NCBI GenBank assembly: GCA_000383815.1
Contig: KB912798.1
Location: forward strand, 1 to 49,683
DNA from: an actinobacterium SCGC AAA027-J17
Lineage (GTDB): Bacteria; Actinomycetota; Actinomycetes; Nanopelagicales; Nanopelagicaceae
Direction of reading: 5' to 3'
DNA length: 49,683 nucleotides
Shown here: positions 8,611 through 20,153 of the stretch, one piece after another
Layout of the letters: every line of letters starts with the position of its first letter
Position numbering within the stretch: the first letter of the stretch is position 1
Program-made: the position numbers and the translations under genes
Notes under the pieces: generated by a model
Database searches by the model: none
What the model was told of the DNA's origin: nothing
Seen by the model: the letters and a program-made list of their open reading frames with translations, nothing else

Positions 8611-9577
8611 CTAAGTGCCTTTTTTGCCAGCAGATTTCATCAATCTGTCATTAATTGCAGCGGCTAAGCCGGACCCTTCTGGAGGAATGACGACTATTTT
8701 TTTTAAGACCCATTCTGTCGCCATATCTTAAAGCCGCATATAGATCTTTAGCATACTGTTCATTGTTTTCTGGAGATGCCAACCTAACCGTTCCTGGTGG
8801 TGATTCAAAATTTGCCAAAGCTAGAAATCCATCTCCTGCTACGACAGGTGGTCCAATTTGCACCTCTGCTGAGGGAGAGTAATGCACTTCCAGTAATCCA
8901 GACGTTTTTATTTTTGCGTTTTGCTTAAGCTTCACTGGTAAACCTATCCTGGATGCAATTAATTCTGAAGTAACTGCCCCTGGTCTTAATTCCGTGATCA
9001 TCTCGTTGCTGCAATCTAGAATTGTTGATTCAATACCGATGAAGCACTGTCCGCCATCCAGAAATTTGTCACTTTTTGATAAATAATCCGCGAGCTCCTC
9101 TGACACTGCGGCTAAGGTTGTGGGTGAAACTGCACTAAATCTATTTGCACTTGGTGCCACAACACCTTGTCCACCCAATTTTTCAAACTCACTAAGCAAG
9201 GCAAGTGCTATCGGGTGTGAAGGAACTCGAACTCCAATATTTTCTTGGCCTCCAGTTATAAAATCTTTAGCGATTTCACTTCTTTTAAGTATCAATGTCA
9301 TTGGTCCTGGCCAGAACTCTTTGGCAAGTTTTATTGCATTCTCTGGAATATCAATTGCCCATTTATCTAATAGATTAATGGATGAAACATGGACTATCAA
9401 TGGATGGTCAGTTGGCCTTCCTTTAACCGAATAAACCCTGCTTACCGCTTTTTCATTAGTTGCATCAGCCCCTAATCCGTAAACAGTCTCAGTTGGAAAA
9501 GCAACAAGGTGGCCATCCATTAATGCTTGGGCAGCTTTCTTGATTTCAACTTGTGTGGGATTGCTGATGATTTCCAT
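8611..9577 (-). CDS. Threonylcarbamoyl-AMP synthase (Sua5/YciO/YrdC), C-terminus frameshifted
   Basis: Makes L-threonylcarbamoyladenylate from threonine, bicarbonate and ATP, the first step of t6A modification at position 37 of tRNAs reading ANN codons. ATG 9577 (MEIISNPTQVE) is the start; the upstream extension runs into tRNA-Glu. AFPTETVYGLGADA, SVKGRPTDHPLIVH, FWPGPMTL and APSANRFSAVSPT are classic YrdC motifs. About 105 further residues, beginning near LLEVHYSPSAE, resemble the Sua5 domain. The frame breaks at eight A residues (8697-8704, read on the minus strand): as written the protein ends after GLKKNSRH... at 8651. Removing one A gives GLKKIVVIPPEGSGLAAAIN followed by DRLMKSAGKKGT and a stop at 8611, the expected family ending. 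This is an indel in the tract, a sequencing error, or slippage. Confidence 0.88.
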
Positions 9578-9641
9578 ACGTAAATCATCCCATTTAACTA
9601 GTTTTGATATGAAGTAGATGACCGATACCCTTCTCCTTCTG

Positions 9642-9714
9642 GTCCCCATCGTCTAGTGGCCTAGGACGTCGCCCTTTCACGGCGTTAACACGGGTTCAAA
9701 TCCCGTTGGGGACG
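9642..9714 (+). tRNA. tRNA-Glu (anticodon TTC)
   Basis: A 73-base cloverleaf. Acceptor GTCCCCA pairs with TGGGGAC, the anticodon loop is CTTTCAC within GCC...GGC, and the T-arm is CGGGTTCAAATCCCG. First of three tRNA genes in a row on the plus strand. Confidence 0.97.
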
Positions 9715-9751
9715 CGTCGAAGTTGAGTTAAATTCTCAGCTTTGAAGGTAA

Positions 9752-9825
9752 GGCCCAGTAGCGCAGTTGGTTAGCGCGCCGCCCTGTCACGGCGGAGGTC
9801 GCGGGTTCAAGTCCCGTCTGGGTCG
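9752..9825 (+). tRNA. tRNA-Asp (anticodon GTC)
   Basis: A 74-base cloverleaf. Acceptor GGCCCAG pairs with CTGGGTC, the anticodon loop is CTGTCAC, and the T-arm is GCGGGTTCAAGTCCCGT. It lies 37 bases after tRNA-Glu, so the two are probably cotranscribed. Confidence 0.97.
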
Positions 9826-9849
9826 CAAGTGCTTAACTGCACTTTGATT

Positions 9850-9923
9850 GGCTGAGTAGCTCAGTTGGTATGAGCGAACGACTGAAAATCGTTAGGTCGC
9901 CGGTTCGATCCCGGCCTCAGCCA
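9850..9923 (+). tRNA. tRNA-Phe (anticodon GAA)
   Basis: A 74-base cloverleaf. Acceptor GGCTGAG pairs with CTCAGCC, the anticodon loop is CTGAAAA, and the T-arm is CCGGTTCGATCCCGG. It lies 24 bases after tRNA-Asp. Confidence 0.97.
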
Positions 9924-9944
9924 CAACCACTTTATTGCTAAGGA

Positions 9945-10361
9945 TTGGAATTCATTATTTCTAGATTGAAATCACTTAAAGATAAATTCTTTGATTACTC
10001 AATGATTAGGTGGGGGCTTGTAGGAATAACCACAACTCTGATTGATTACCTCTTATTTATTTCACTTTACGGGATGATTAAATCTGTGTTCTTAGCAAAC
10101 CTAATTTCAGCAACTGTAGCTACTTGTATAAATTATCTTACCCACCATAGATGGACCTTTAGGAGCGAACAAAATCATTCAAGATCAGGTTTTAAATACT
10201 TATTAAATCTTATCTTTTGGTGGTTAGTTTCAACTACAGTAATAAAACTACTTGTGGATGCGGGCGTCGATCCAAGAATAGCTAAGTTAGTTCCACTTGT
10301 TTTGATAGTACCTGTAAACTACTTTGTGTTAAATCACCTAGTTTTTAAGAAAAAAACTTAA
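9945..10361 (+). CDS. GtrA-family membrane protein
   Basis: A 138-residue protein with four predicted membrane segments. IRWGLVGITTTLIDYLLFISL and ATCINYLTHHRWTFRS are typical of GtrA proteins, which help move undecaprenyl- or decaprenyl-linked sugars or take part in arabinogalactan and glycolipid assembly. The start is unsure: TTG 9945 gives 138 residues, while ATG 10002 (MIRWGLVG) would match the short N-terminus of many family members. Its 3' end overlaps the opposing WecA-like gene by four bases, a pairing that also suggests lipid-linked sugar work. Confidence 0.8.
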   Translation: MEFIISRLKSLKDKFFDYSMIRWGLVGITTTLIDYLLFISLYGMIKSVFLANLISATVATCINYLTHHRWTFRSEQNHSRSGFKYLLNLIFWWLVSTTVIKLLVDAGVDPRIAKLVPLVLIVPVNYFVLNHLVFKKKT

Positions 10362-11395
10362 CTATCTTTTGTTCTAAAGAAAGTAATGAATAAAACTATC
10401 CAAGTCAATCCTGCGCCAGTTAATAGGTAATTTGTAGAACTTTGAGATGCATTCGGTAATAAAACTGAGACTCCAGCAAATAAACCAGATAAGCTCCACA
10501 AAATAAGCGCAGAGGTTTTCCTGGTGAGTCCGTACCTGATTAACCGATGTGATAGATGATCTTGCCCGCCCTGAAAGGGTGAAAGATGCCTTCGAATTCT
10601 AGAAAGTACTGCAACAGTTGTATCAAGTATTGGTATTGCAAGCAGCAGTACTGGAATCAAAAATGAGCCAACTTGTGTTTGGGTGTTTGGATCAAATCGA
10701 ACAGTTAATGTTGCTAGCAACACCCCTAGAAATAAAGCCCCGGCATCTCCCATATAGATTTTGGCAGGACTCTTATTCCAGACTAAAAAACCTAAGGTAG
10801 AGCCGGCTGTAACCACGGAAAGTGCGGCAATCAAATACTGATCGCCGTTTAGAGCTAAGTAAGCGAGTGCAATCGCTGAAATTGCAACTGTTCCTGCAGC
10901 TCCACCATCTAAATTGTCAAAGAAATTAATTGAATTGCAAATTCCAACAATCCATACAACTGTAATTATTGAATCAAAAATTGATGAGCCTGTTGGATTG
11001 CCAACATTGTCTGTAATTAGCAAAATACTTGCAGTAAATACACCTGCAAGCGTCTGGGCAATAAATCTTGGAAAGGGAGGTAAATTTCTTATGTCATCCC
11101 ATAAACCAATGAGTCCAAGCAATAATGCTGGGCCAAGTACAGAGGTAGCAAGCCAAAAGGTGCTTGAGGTGAACTCTGAGAATAGTGAGGCTGAGTAAGA
11201 AACTGTAATTATCCCAATGATTATTGCTACCCCACCTAAATAAGGGACTGCTTTCTTATGGGATTTGTGTGAGGAGTTAGGTCGATCAACTACATCTGTT
11301 GCAATAGCAATCCTTCTCATTACAGGTGTCAGTAGGCCTACAAATAAATAGGAGATCACAAACAGTAAGTAGTACTCCGTATTTGTGATTCCCAT
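10358..11395 (-). CDS. WecA/TagO-like UDP-HexNAc:polyprenyl-phosphate transferase
   Basis: A 345-residue integral membrane enzyme with about ten membrane segments. It starts glycan assembly by transferring GlcNAc-1-phosphate (or a related sugar phosphate) from UDP to polyprenyl phosphate. The Mg-binding aspartates appear in LIGLWDDIRNL, the second motif is NFFDNLDGGAAG, the third is NKSPAKIYMGDAG, and the cytoplasmic histidine loop is GGQDHLSHRL. It starts VDRPNSSHKSHKKAVPYLGG after the first segment, as in WecA/TagO rather than MraY. It is transcribed upstream of nothing on its own strand and follows DUF5302 and BldC. Confidence 0.88.
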   Translation of the reverse strand: MGITNTEYYLLFVISYLFVGLLTPVMRRIAIATDVVDRPNSSHKSHKKAVPYLGGVAIIIGIITVSYSASLFSEFTSSTFWLATSVLGPALLLGLIGLWDDIRNLPPFPRFIAQTLAGVFTASILLITDNVGNPTGSSIFDSIITVVWIVGICNSINFFDNLDGGAAGTVAISAIALAYLALNGDQYLIAALSVVTAGSTLGFLVWNKSPAKIYMGDAGALFLGVLLATLTVRFDPNTQTQVGSFLIPVLLLAIPILDTTVAVLSRIRRHLSPFQGGQDHLSHRLIRYGLTRKTSALILWSLSGLFAGVSVLLPNASQSSTNYLLTGAGLTWIVLFITFFRTKDS

Positions 11396-11413
11396 GTTGC
11401 TAGGTAATGTTAA

Positions 11414-11596
11414 TCAAGCAGAACCAGATTTGCGTCTATGCATCTTTGGGGCAGAGCCACCAGTTTGGCCTGAGCCCACCTTGGATCCTGAGGTAGGCCC
11501 TGCGCTCTTGCCTGAGTTACTACCCTTTTGTTTTTTTGCAAGGGCGGCTAGCATTTTAGCTTTTGCATCTTCGCCAGTATTTTTCGCTTCACTCAT
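11414..11596 (-). CDS. DUF5302-type small protein
   Basis: A 60-residue basic, Gly/Ser/Lys-rich protein. The N-terminus SEAKNTGEDAKAKMLAALAKK forms a short helix, a low-complexity linker follows, and it ends KMHRRKSGSA. An actinobacterial DUF5302 protein has the same plan, with a helix ending in an RRKSG tail. Function is unknown; the basic tail suggests nucleic-acid or ribosome contact, which is only inference. It lies between the WecA-like gene and bldC on the same strand. Confidence 0.7.
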   Translation of the reverse strand: MSEAKNTGEDAKAKMLAALAKKQKGSNSGKSAGPTSGSKVGSGQTGGSAPKMHRRKSGSA

Positions 11597-11616
11597 AGTT
11601 AATCTCTATCCATTCT

Positions 11617-11805
11617 TTAACTGTTGCTCGTTGTTTTCAGAAGAAGTGCTTTGACTTCAGACTCTTTATATCTTCGATGCCCACCTAAGGTTCTAATTGA
11701 GGTTAACTTGCCAGATTTTGCCCATCTGGTGACAGTCTTTGGATCTACTCTAAATAATGATGCAACCTCAGCTGGGGTCAATAAGACCTCTTGCTCTGAA
11801 TTCAT
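11617..11805 (-). CDS. bldC: BldC-like MerR-type DNA-binding protein
   Basis: A 62-residue protein that is a single winged helix-turn-helix: LLTPAEVASLFRVDPKTVTR, then WAKSGKLTSIRTLGGHRRYK, then ESEVKALL. This matches actinobacterial BldC, a MerR-like regulator that in Streptomyces binds direct repeats co-operatively and holds back development. In a streamlined planktonic cell the target set must differ. An AAGGA ribosome-binding site precedes the ATG at 11805. It is flanked by DUF5302 and a conserved unknown, all on the minus strand. Confidence 0.9.
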   Translation of the reverse strand: MNSEQEVLLTPAEVASLFRVDPKTVTRWAKSGKLTSIRTLGGHRRYKESEVKALLLKTTSNS

Positions 11806-11902
11806 TTCAGTTGTTCCTTATTTGTTGGTTGGCGAGTGTGTCCGATTTAAACCTTATGAGGCAAGTATTGTGGTTTGGGTAAGTAAATGACAAGTAACCC
11901 AA

Positions 11903-12718
11903 TTACATGGCCTGCTCAAAGGCTGCGACCCTTCGCCAGCGGGTAACTAATCGCTCATAACCCTGCCCTGCCAGTGCGCCATCTCCTGCTGCCAAACCCG
12001 CGAGTGATCTAGCAACATCCTCAATTGAGGTGTCTGCGTTTAATCCAGGTTGACCAGATTCAATCAATGATTTTTCTAGATAAATAGCTAACCCTCCGTA
12101 ATCGCACTCCACAATAGAATTGGCATCAAAAATAGATAGCCATTCAAGTAGATCTGCAATCTCTTGTTCTATAGGTCCATTTCCAAAAGCGTTGACAACT
12201 GCTTGGTGGGCAAACAAACATCTTTGTTTTGCATTTGAGATTGTGGTGCGAAGAATTGTGTAAGCACCATCATCATTGGTGCCTCTAATTCGCTCTGAAG
12301 CCTCAAAGAGTGAAAACCAACGTGGAGGAATACTCCAGGTTGCAGTAATTATGTGTGAAACCTTATCTTCAATCCCTTCAGAGTTTAATGAAAGTGCGTT
12401 TTCGATCTCTTTAGGCAGAAAAAAACTACTTATTGTAAATGGCATTGAAGATTTAAAATCATCTAAAGCTGCCCAGCACCTAGCTGCTGTCGACCATGGA
12501 GCTATGTATTTTTTGTTATCAATTTCTAAAATGTGCGCACCATCTAATTTAAGAGCAGGTGGTTCTGTGACAATTGTTCGCCTAAGCGCCTTTTGTTGCT
12601 CATCTCTACCCGTTGGAGTTGTCGTTGAGATATGGCTCCACCTAGATTGATCTTCTTGACTAAAAGCAGTTAACGGCTCATATATCCGTAAAGAGGCCAC
12701 GTAAGGAGTTGGTCGCAT
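11903..12718 (-). CDS. Conserved actinobacterial protein of unknown function
   Basis: A 271-residue soluble protein starting MRPTPYVASLRIYEPLTAFS. I recognise the PTPYVASLRxYEPL start from actinobacterial genomes, usually near bldC, but no biochemical role. The C-terminal third is mostly helical (YGGLAIYLEKSLIESGQ, SIEDVARSLAGLAAGDGALA, GYERLVTRWRRVAAFEQ). No signal peptide, membrane segment or catalytic motif is evident. It begins 12 bases after DUF3073, so they are probably cotranscribed. Confidence 0.75.
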   Translation of the reverse strand: MRPTPYVASLRIYEPLTAFSQEDQSRWSHISTTTPTGRDEQQKALRRTIVTEPPALKLDGAHILEIDNKKYIAPWSTAARCWAALDDFKSSMPFTISSFFLPKEIENALSLNSEGIEDKVSHIITATWSIPPRWFSLFEASERIRGTNDDGAYTILRTTISNAKQRCLFAHQAVVNAFGNGPIEQEIADLLEWLSIFDANSIVECDYGGLAIYLEKSLIESGQPGLNADTSIEDVARSLAGLAAGDGALAGQGYERLVTRWRRVAAFEQAM

Positions 12719-12730
12719 TTAGCAGGTTAG

Positions 12731-12901
12731 TTAATTACGGGTAGTGTAATTGTCGTTAGAGGAATCATCGTCGAATCCTTTATCCTCTTTGACTTCACCA
12801 TGTAATTCTTTTGCTAGCCGCTCTAGATCCATATCTTGATTAGAGTATTTAAGATCTCTTGCTACCTTTGTTTGTTTTGCTTTTGAACGGCCTCGTCCCA
12901 T
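12731..12901 (-). CDS. DUF3073-family small protein
   Basis: A 56-residue protein, ATG 12901 to TAA 12731, with a strong AAGGAGGG site six bases upstream of the start. It begins MGRGRSKAKQTKVARDLKYS, the hallmark of actinobacterial DUF3073, followed by the acidic stretch EVKEDKGFDDDSS. The split between a very basic N-terminus and an acidic tail suggests an RNA- or DNA-binding partner protein; function is unknown. It sits between a GT-C gene and the conserved unknown. Confidence 0.9.
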   Translation of the reverse strand: MGRGRSKAKQTKVARDLKYSNQDMDLERLAKELHGEVKEDKGFDDDSSNDNYTTRN

Positions 12902-12945
12902 TATTGGCCCTCCTTCAATATTTCTCTGCTGTCAGGTGAGGTAGA

Positions 12946-14334
12946 TTAGCGCAAAGCAGGGCCATCAACCATTGCAGGCTTTCCACCCCGCAAGAGGGTC
13001 TTAAGGCCTATTGCTTGCAAGAAAAGACTTAAGCCCATAATAGGAATTCGAAACCGGTGATCACCAATTGTCACAAGAGAAATCGCCCAGTTTGTGCCAA
13101 CTGCAATCAATGCCAAAGCTGCGAGCATTTTTTCAATTGACCCTTGCCGCCAGAGTATTAAAAACCCATAAAATAAAATCCCGAGTCCACTTAACAGCCA
13201 AGTCCACGAGATTATCTTGCCAGCAGTTCCATAAACTAAGTTACTTCCATCTTGAGATGAGCTAGCAATATCTCTGATTGGACTAATAGTTAGCCATGGA
13301 TTTCTAGCCATTGTTCCATTTGCAACCGGGCCAATCCATGGGGACCAGAAATAAACTGATTTGTTGTAAAAAAGTTCGACGCTTTTTACTGGATTTTTTA
13401 AATACCAATTTAAAACACATTTAACTCTTTGGGTATCCTGCTCAACACTATTTCCAGTTGTTTCGCAGGGCACCCCTGCCTTTGATGTTGAGCCACCATA
13501 ACCGCCCGTAGCACCATCTCCGGCTCCAAGATTCATTGTCACGCCAAGATTTGTTGAGATACTGGTTAAGCCCAAGGCTTGATAGTTGCGAATAATTAAA
13601 GACATAGGAAATATTGCTAAAATTAAGAAGCTGATAATTAAACTTTTAGTACCGGATTTAATTCCCTTTCTAAGATATATCCAAAGCAAAAGGATTAATA
13701 CCCCTGAGATTATTAACCTCGGTTGAACAAAGGCTAGAAAGCCAAGAACTAGAGAATTAATCACCAAGTACTTCATAAATTTTTTATCATTTCTTTCAAT
13801 AAAATCTTTTATTATTAAAGCACAAGAGATTAAAATTCCCGAGGCAGTGATGCTTTCATATCCGATAACAATAGAGCTTAAGGATAGGGTGGGATTAAGA
13901 GTAATCAATAGAAATACCAAGTAAGAGTACTTTTTTAACCTAGTCTTTGATAATTGAGTGGCAAAAATATAAACAGCATAGGAAAAAATAATAGATTGAA
14001 AGATTGACAGTGTTGTTAGCACCCAACTTTTTCCTAGAAGTGAAAGTAGGAATATAAACAGTGGGTATCCTGCTGGCCAATAATTTAAAACGCTTTCTGC
14101 GGAGAATATTCCATCGCGAATAAGTGCAAAATAACCCATCAGATAGTTTTCGCCATCTGCTCCAAGCCAGGCACCATCAACAAAGTAAACTCGATCGCCA
14201 GAGCCCGCATTCAAGCCTTGAATTCTAAAAATTATGACAATTTTTACTAACAGGACCGCAATCGCCCAGTACATAAATTTTCTTGGTAAATTCTCTTGCG
14301 GCGCCATTCTTGCACGCTTAGATCTACTAGCCAT
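12946..14334 (-). CDS. GT-C membrane glycosyltransferase (ArnT/PMT-like)
   Basis: A 462-residue protein with about ten membrane segments after a basic cytoplasmic N-terminus (MASRSKRARMAP). The first outside loop carries VDGAWLGADGENYLMGYF, an acidic pair (GAD) as in GT-C enzymes that use lipid-phosphate sugars, and WPAGYPLFIFLLSLLG follows as in GT39/GT83 proteins. A later outside loop has two cysteines (VPCETTG and VKCVLNW). It probably adds a mannose-like or other sugar to a protein or lipid outside the membrane. Its ATG lies within the end of the SCP-like gene (8-base overlap) with a GGAGG site six bases upstream, so it is part of the purA-purB operon. Confidence 0.7.
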   Translation of the reverse strand: MASRSKRARMAPQENLPRKFMYWAIAVLLVKIVIIFRIQGLNAGSGDRVYFVDGAWLGADGENYLMGYFALIRDGIFSAESVLNYWPAGYPLFIFLLSLLGKSWVLTTLSIFQSIIFSYAVYIFATQLSKTRLKKYSYLVFLLITLNPTLSLSSIVIGYESITASGILISCALIIKDFIERNDKKFMKYLVINSLVLGFLAFVQPRLIISGVLILLLWIYLRKGIKSGTKSLIISFLILAIFPMSLIIRNYQALGLTSISTNLGVTMNLGAGDGATGGYGGSTSKAGVPCETTGNSVEQDTQRVKCVLNWYLKNPVKSVELFYNKSVYFWSPWIGPVANGTMARNPWLTISPIRDIASSSQDGSNLVYGTAGKIISWTWLLSGLGILFYGFLILWRQGSIEKMLAALALIAVGTNWAISLVTIGDHRFRIPIMGLSLFLQAIGLKTLLRGGKPAMVDGPALR

Positions 14335-14652
14335 TGAATCCTCCGTTAAAACTTTTAACTAGTTTACTCACCTCGTTAAAAAGTTTTGATAAATCTGCGT
14401 TTGTGCCCGAGGCTGAAATCATGCCTTTTCCTACTAACTCATGCCATTTCAGTGGGTTTTGGCTTAAGGCCATTAAAGTTTCGGGCGCCATCTGAACCAC
14501 ATTAGGTGGAGTTCCCCGCCGGTGATTTCCACCCTCTACACATTGAATCGCTGCGTATGGTGGAATTCTAAGCTCCACAGATCTGCCAGGCGCTACCTCT
14601 TGGACTATTTTGAGAATTTGTTTCACCTGAGCCTTTATATCCAAATCTTGGT

Positions 14653-14656
<4 letters not shown>
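14327..14656 (-). CDS. Bacterial sterol-carrier-like (SCP2-type) protein
   Basis: A 109-residue soluble protein. RSVELRIPPYAAIQCVEGGN and HRRGTPPNVVQMAPETLMAL, then MISASGTNADLSKLF, match the small sterol-carrier family protein that in many actinobacteria is encoded next to purine genes. The fold would bind a hydrophobic ligand; no ligand or partner is proven. Both ends overlap neighbours: ATGA with purB upstream and 8 bases with the GT-C gene downstream, so all four are one transcription unit. Confidence 0.75.
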
Positions 14657-17584
<2,928 letters not shown>

Positions 17585-17706
17585 CCATTTCAATGTATGT
17601 GTAAAAGGTGATATCTGGTAATTGGTAAAGATAATCTAAGTGTGAGCCCTTAAATATTCTCTTCTTACCTAGTGGGGAAAACTTATCGCTGATAGCCTTT
17701 ATTACT

Positions 17707-19662
17707 ATGAGTAGTGAATCATTTGAGAATCTCTCCTATGAAGATCGAACATTCCCGCCTTCTGATTCATTTGTTAAGAATGCAAATGCAAAAAGTGATA
17801 TCTACCAAGAGGCAGATGCTGATCGATTAGCCTTTTGGGAAAAGCAAGCTAATAGATTGCATTGGGATACAAAATGGAGTCAGGTTGTTGATTGGCAACT
17901 ACCCTTTGCTAAATGGTTTATTGGTGGCAAGTTAAATGCAAGTTATAACTGTCTAGATAGACATGTATTAGAGGGCAGAGGAGATCGGGTTGCCTTTCAC
18001 TTTGAAGGTGAGCCTGGGGATACTCAAACAATTACCTACAAACAATTACTAAGTGAGGTTTGCAAAACTACAAATGCATTGATTGAGTTGGGTATTAAGC
18101 AAGGGGATCGGGTAGCAATTTATATGCCGATGATTCCCCAGGCAGCAATTGCCATGCTTGCCTGCGCCAGATTAGGTGCGATGCACTCGGTAGTTTTTGG
18201 TGGATTCTCAGCCGACTCATTGTTATCTCGTATTCAAGATGCTGACGCTTCCCTTGTAATAACAGCAGATGGTGGATATCGCAAAGGCTCTGCCTTTGCA
18301 TTAAAAACTGCTGTTGATGAGGCGTTAAAGGGTGAAACAAATGTGAAAAATGTTTTAGTTGTGAAAAGAACTGGTCAAGAGGTCAGATGGGGTGAGAAAG
18401 ATATCTGGTGGCATGAGATTGTTGATAAGCAATCAGATCAACATAGCCCAGAGTTTTTTGACTCTGAAAATGGCTTATTTATTCTCTACACCTCAGGAAC
18501 TACTGCAAAACCTAAGGGTATTTTTCACACCACTGGTGGTTACTTAACTCAGGCTGCCTTTACCCACCATGCTGTATTTGATTTAAAAGCAGAGAGTGAT
18601 GTCTACTGGTGCACAGCAGATATTGGTTGGATTACCGGACATTCATATGTGGTTTATGGACCTTTGATAAATGGTGCGACCCAGGTTATGTATGAAGGAA
18701 CTCCTGATACACCAACAAAGGGGCGCATTTTTGAGTTAATTGAAAAATATAAAGTAAGTGTTTTATATACCGCACCAACCTTGATTCGAACCTGGATGAA
18801 GTGGGGGGATGAGTATCCAAATAAATCAGACCTTTCATCCTTGCGCTTACTTGGCTCTGTTGGTGAGCCAATAAACCCTGAAGCATGGATGTGGTATCGA
18901 GAAGTAATTGGAAACAATAACTGCCCAATTGTTGATACCTGGTGGCAAACAGAGACTGGCGCAATCATGATCTCACCCCTTCCTGGAGTTACCGCAACAA
19001 AACCAGGAAGTGCGATGAAACCGTTACCCGGCATATCAACACAAGTTGTTGATGATGAAGGCAAAGCTGTTGGCAATGGTCGTGGCGGTTACTTAGTCTT
19101 AAACCAACCTTGGCCATCGATGATGCGTGGTATTTGGAAAGAGCCAGAGCGTTACAAAGAAACCTACTGGTCTAGATTTAATAATTTATATTTTGCCGGA
19201 GATGGAGCAAAGCTAGATAAGGATGGCGCAATCTGGTTGCTGGGACGCGTTGATGATGTTATGAATGTTTCAGGACACCGAATCTCTACCACTGAGGTTG
19301 AGTCCGCCCTTGTCTCCCATGAAGCAGTGGCAGAAGCTGCTGTAGTTGGCGCAAATGATGAGATGACTGGGCAAGGCATTGTTGCCTTTGTGATTTTAAG
19401 AGGTGGGATAGCAGCAGCAAGTGGTGAAGTTTTAGTTAAGCAATTACGAGATCACGTTGCAAAAGAGATTGGTCCCATTGCCAAACCCCGCCAAATAATG
19501 GTGGTGGCAGAGCTTCCAAAAACCAGAAGTGGCAAGATTATGAGAAGGCTTTTGCGAGATGTTGCAGAAAATAGAGCAGTAGGGGACTCAACAACACTTG
19601 CAGATCCAAATGTTATGAAGTTAATCTCTGAAGGTTTAAAGAGTGGAAAATCAGAGGATTAA
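17707..19662 (+). CDS. acs: Acetyl-CoA synthetase
   Basis: AMP-forming ligase that makes acetyl-CoA from acetate, ATP and CoA in the cytosol. Key segments are the P-loop-like LYTSGTTAKPKGIFHTTGG, DTWWQTETGAIMISP (acetate and AMP site with the Trp that limits chain length), GRVDDVMNVSGHRIST (hinge Asp and CoA site) and the C-terminal PKTRSGKIMRR, whose Lys is the one acetylated to switch the enzyme off. 651 residues is the normal length. No ribosome-binding site is visible before ATG 17707; a TAGCCT box eight bases upstream could serve a leaderless start. The 3' end overlaps the convergent cvpA-like gene by four bases. Confidence 0.96.
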   Translation: MSSESFENLSYEDRTFPPSDSFVKNANAKSDIYQEADADRLAFWEKQANRLHWDTKWSQVVDWQLPFAKWFIGGKLNASYNCLDRHVLEGRGDRVAFHFEGEPGDTQTITYKQLLSEVCKTTNALIELGIKQGDRVAIYMPMIPQAAIAMLACARLGAMHSVVFGGFSADSLLSRIQDADASLVITADGGYRKGSAFALKTAVDEALKGETNVKNVLVVKRTGQEVRWGEKDIWWHEIVDKQSDQHSPEFFDSENGLFILYTSGTTAKPKGIFHTTGGYLTQAAFTHHAVFDLKAESDVYWCTADIGWITGHSYVVYGPLINGATQVMYEGTPDTPTKGRIFELIEKYKVSVLYTAPTLIRTWMKWGDEYPNKSDLSSLRLLGSVGEPINPEAWMWYREVIGNNNCPIVDTWWQTETGAIMISPLPGVTATKPGSAMKPLPGISTQVVDDEGKAVGNGRGGYLVLNQPWPSMMRGIWKEPERYKETYWSRFNNLYFAGDGAKLDKDGAIWLLGRVDDVMNVSGHRISTTEVESALVSHEAVAEAAVVGANDEMTGQGIVAFVILRGGIAAASGEVLVKQLRDHVAKEIGPIAKPRQIMVVAELPKTRSGKIMRRLLRDVAENRAVGDSTTLADPNVMKLISEGLKSGKSED

Positions 19663-20153
19663 GAGAGTTTATTAAACAATTGAACAACCTCTTGCTTTAA
19701 ATCCACCACTACCTTGGGTAGGTGGGTATCAACATAGGTGAAGCTCTTTGATGGGGCTATGTATTTATCTGCCGGCGCAATAGGTGAAGCAACCAAAATG
19801 ATAGAGATTAGATAGGCGATAACACCAAACTTAATTACAGAAAGTGTGCCACCGAGCGCGGAATCAATCAGTTTAAATGGTGGAATAAACAAAGCTTTTC
19901 TAAATAGTAAGCCGAGCCTGCCAAGTAAAAACTCACCCAATAGGGCAAAAGTAATTACTGACAGGATTAAGCCACCGAGTAGATAAATCTCACTCTCCAA
20001 AGAATCTAGATAATTTATTGCTAGAGCAACACCCACGACACCACCTGCTACATAACCAATTGTTTTGAACACTGTTTGAATTAATCCAGCTTTAAAACCA
20101 GAAAAAGCTGAGATTGTAAGCAGAATCAAAATCGAGTAATCAAAATAATTCAT
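19659..20153 (-). CDS. CvpA-family membrane protein (protease domain absent)
   Basis: A 164-residue protein with four membrane segments (about 5-45, 60-80 and 100-122). LILLTISAFSGFKAGLIQTV and GGVVGVALAINYL match the CvpA family. In mycobacteria the gene at this place (Rv3671c, MarP) carries the same membrane domain followed by a periplasmic serine protease; here the protein stops after a short tail with no His/Asp/Ser triad. It is coupled to the TlpA-like gene by an ATGA overlap and may support envelope redox or acid-stress functions, an inference. Confidence 0.8.
   Translation of the reverse strand: MNYFDYSILILLTISAFSGFKAGLIQTVFKTIGYVAGGVVGVALAINYLDSLESEIYLLGGLILSVITFALLGEFLLGRLGLLFRKALFIPPFKLIDSALGGTLSVIKFGVIAYLISIILVASPIAPADKYIAPSKSFTYVDTHLPKVVVDLKQEVVQLFNKLS

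Noticed and set aside
8493-9923. tRNA genes as attachment sites of an integrated element
   Set aside because: No integrase gene and no second copy of any tRNA 3' end was seen in the window.
11385-11654. Plus-strand reading frame opposite DUF5302
   Set aside because: It is the mirror of a low-complexity gene, with no family match and unlikely composition.
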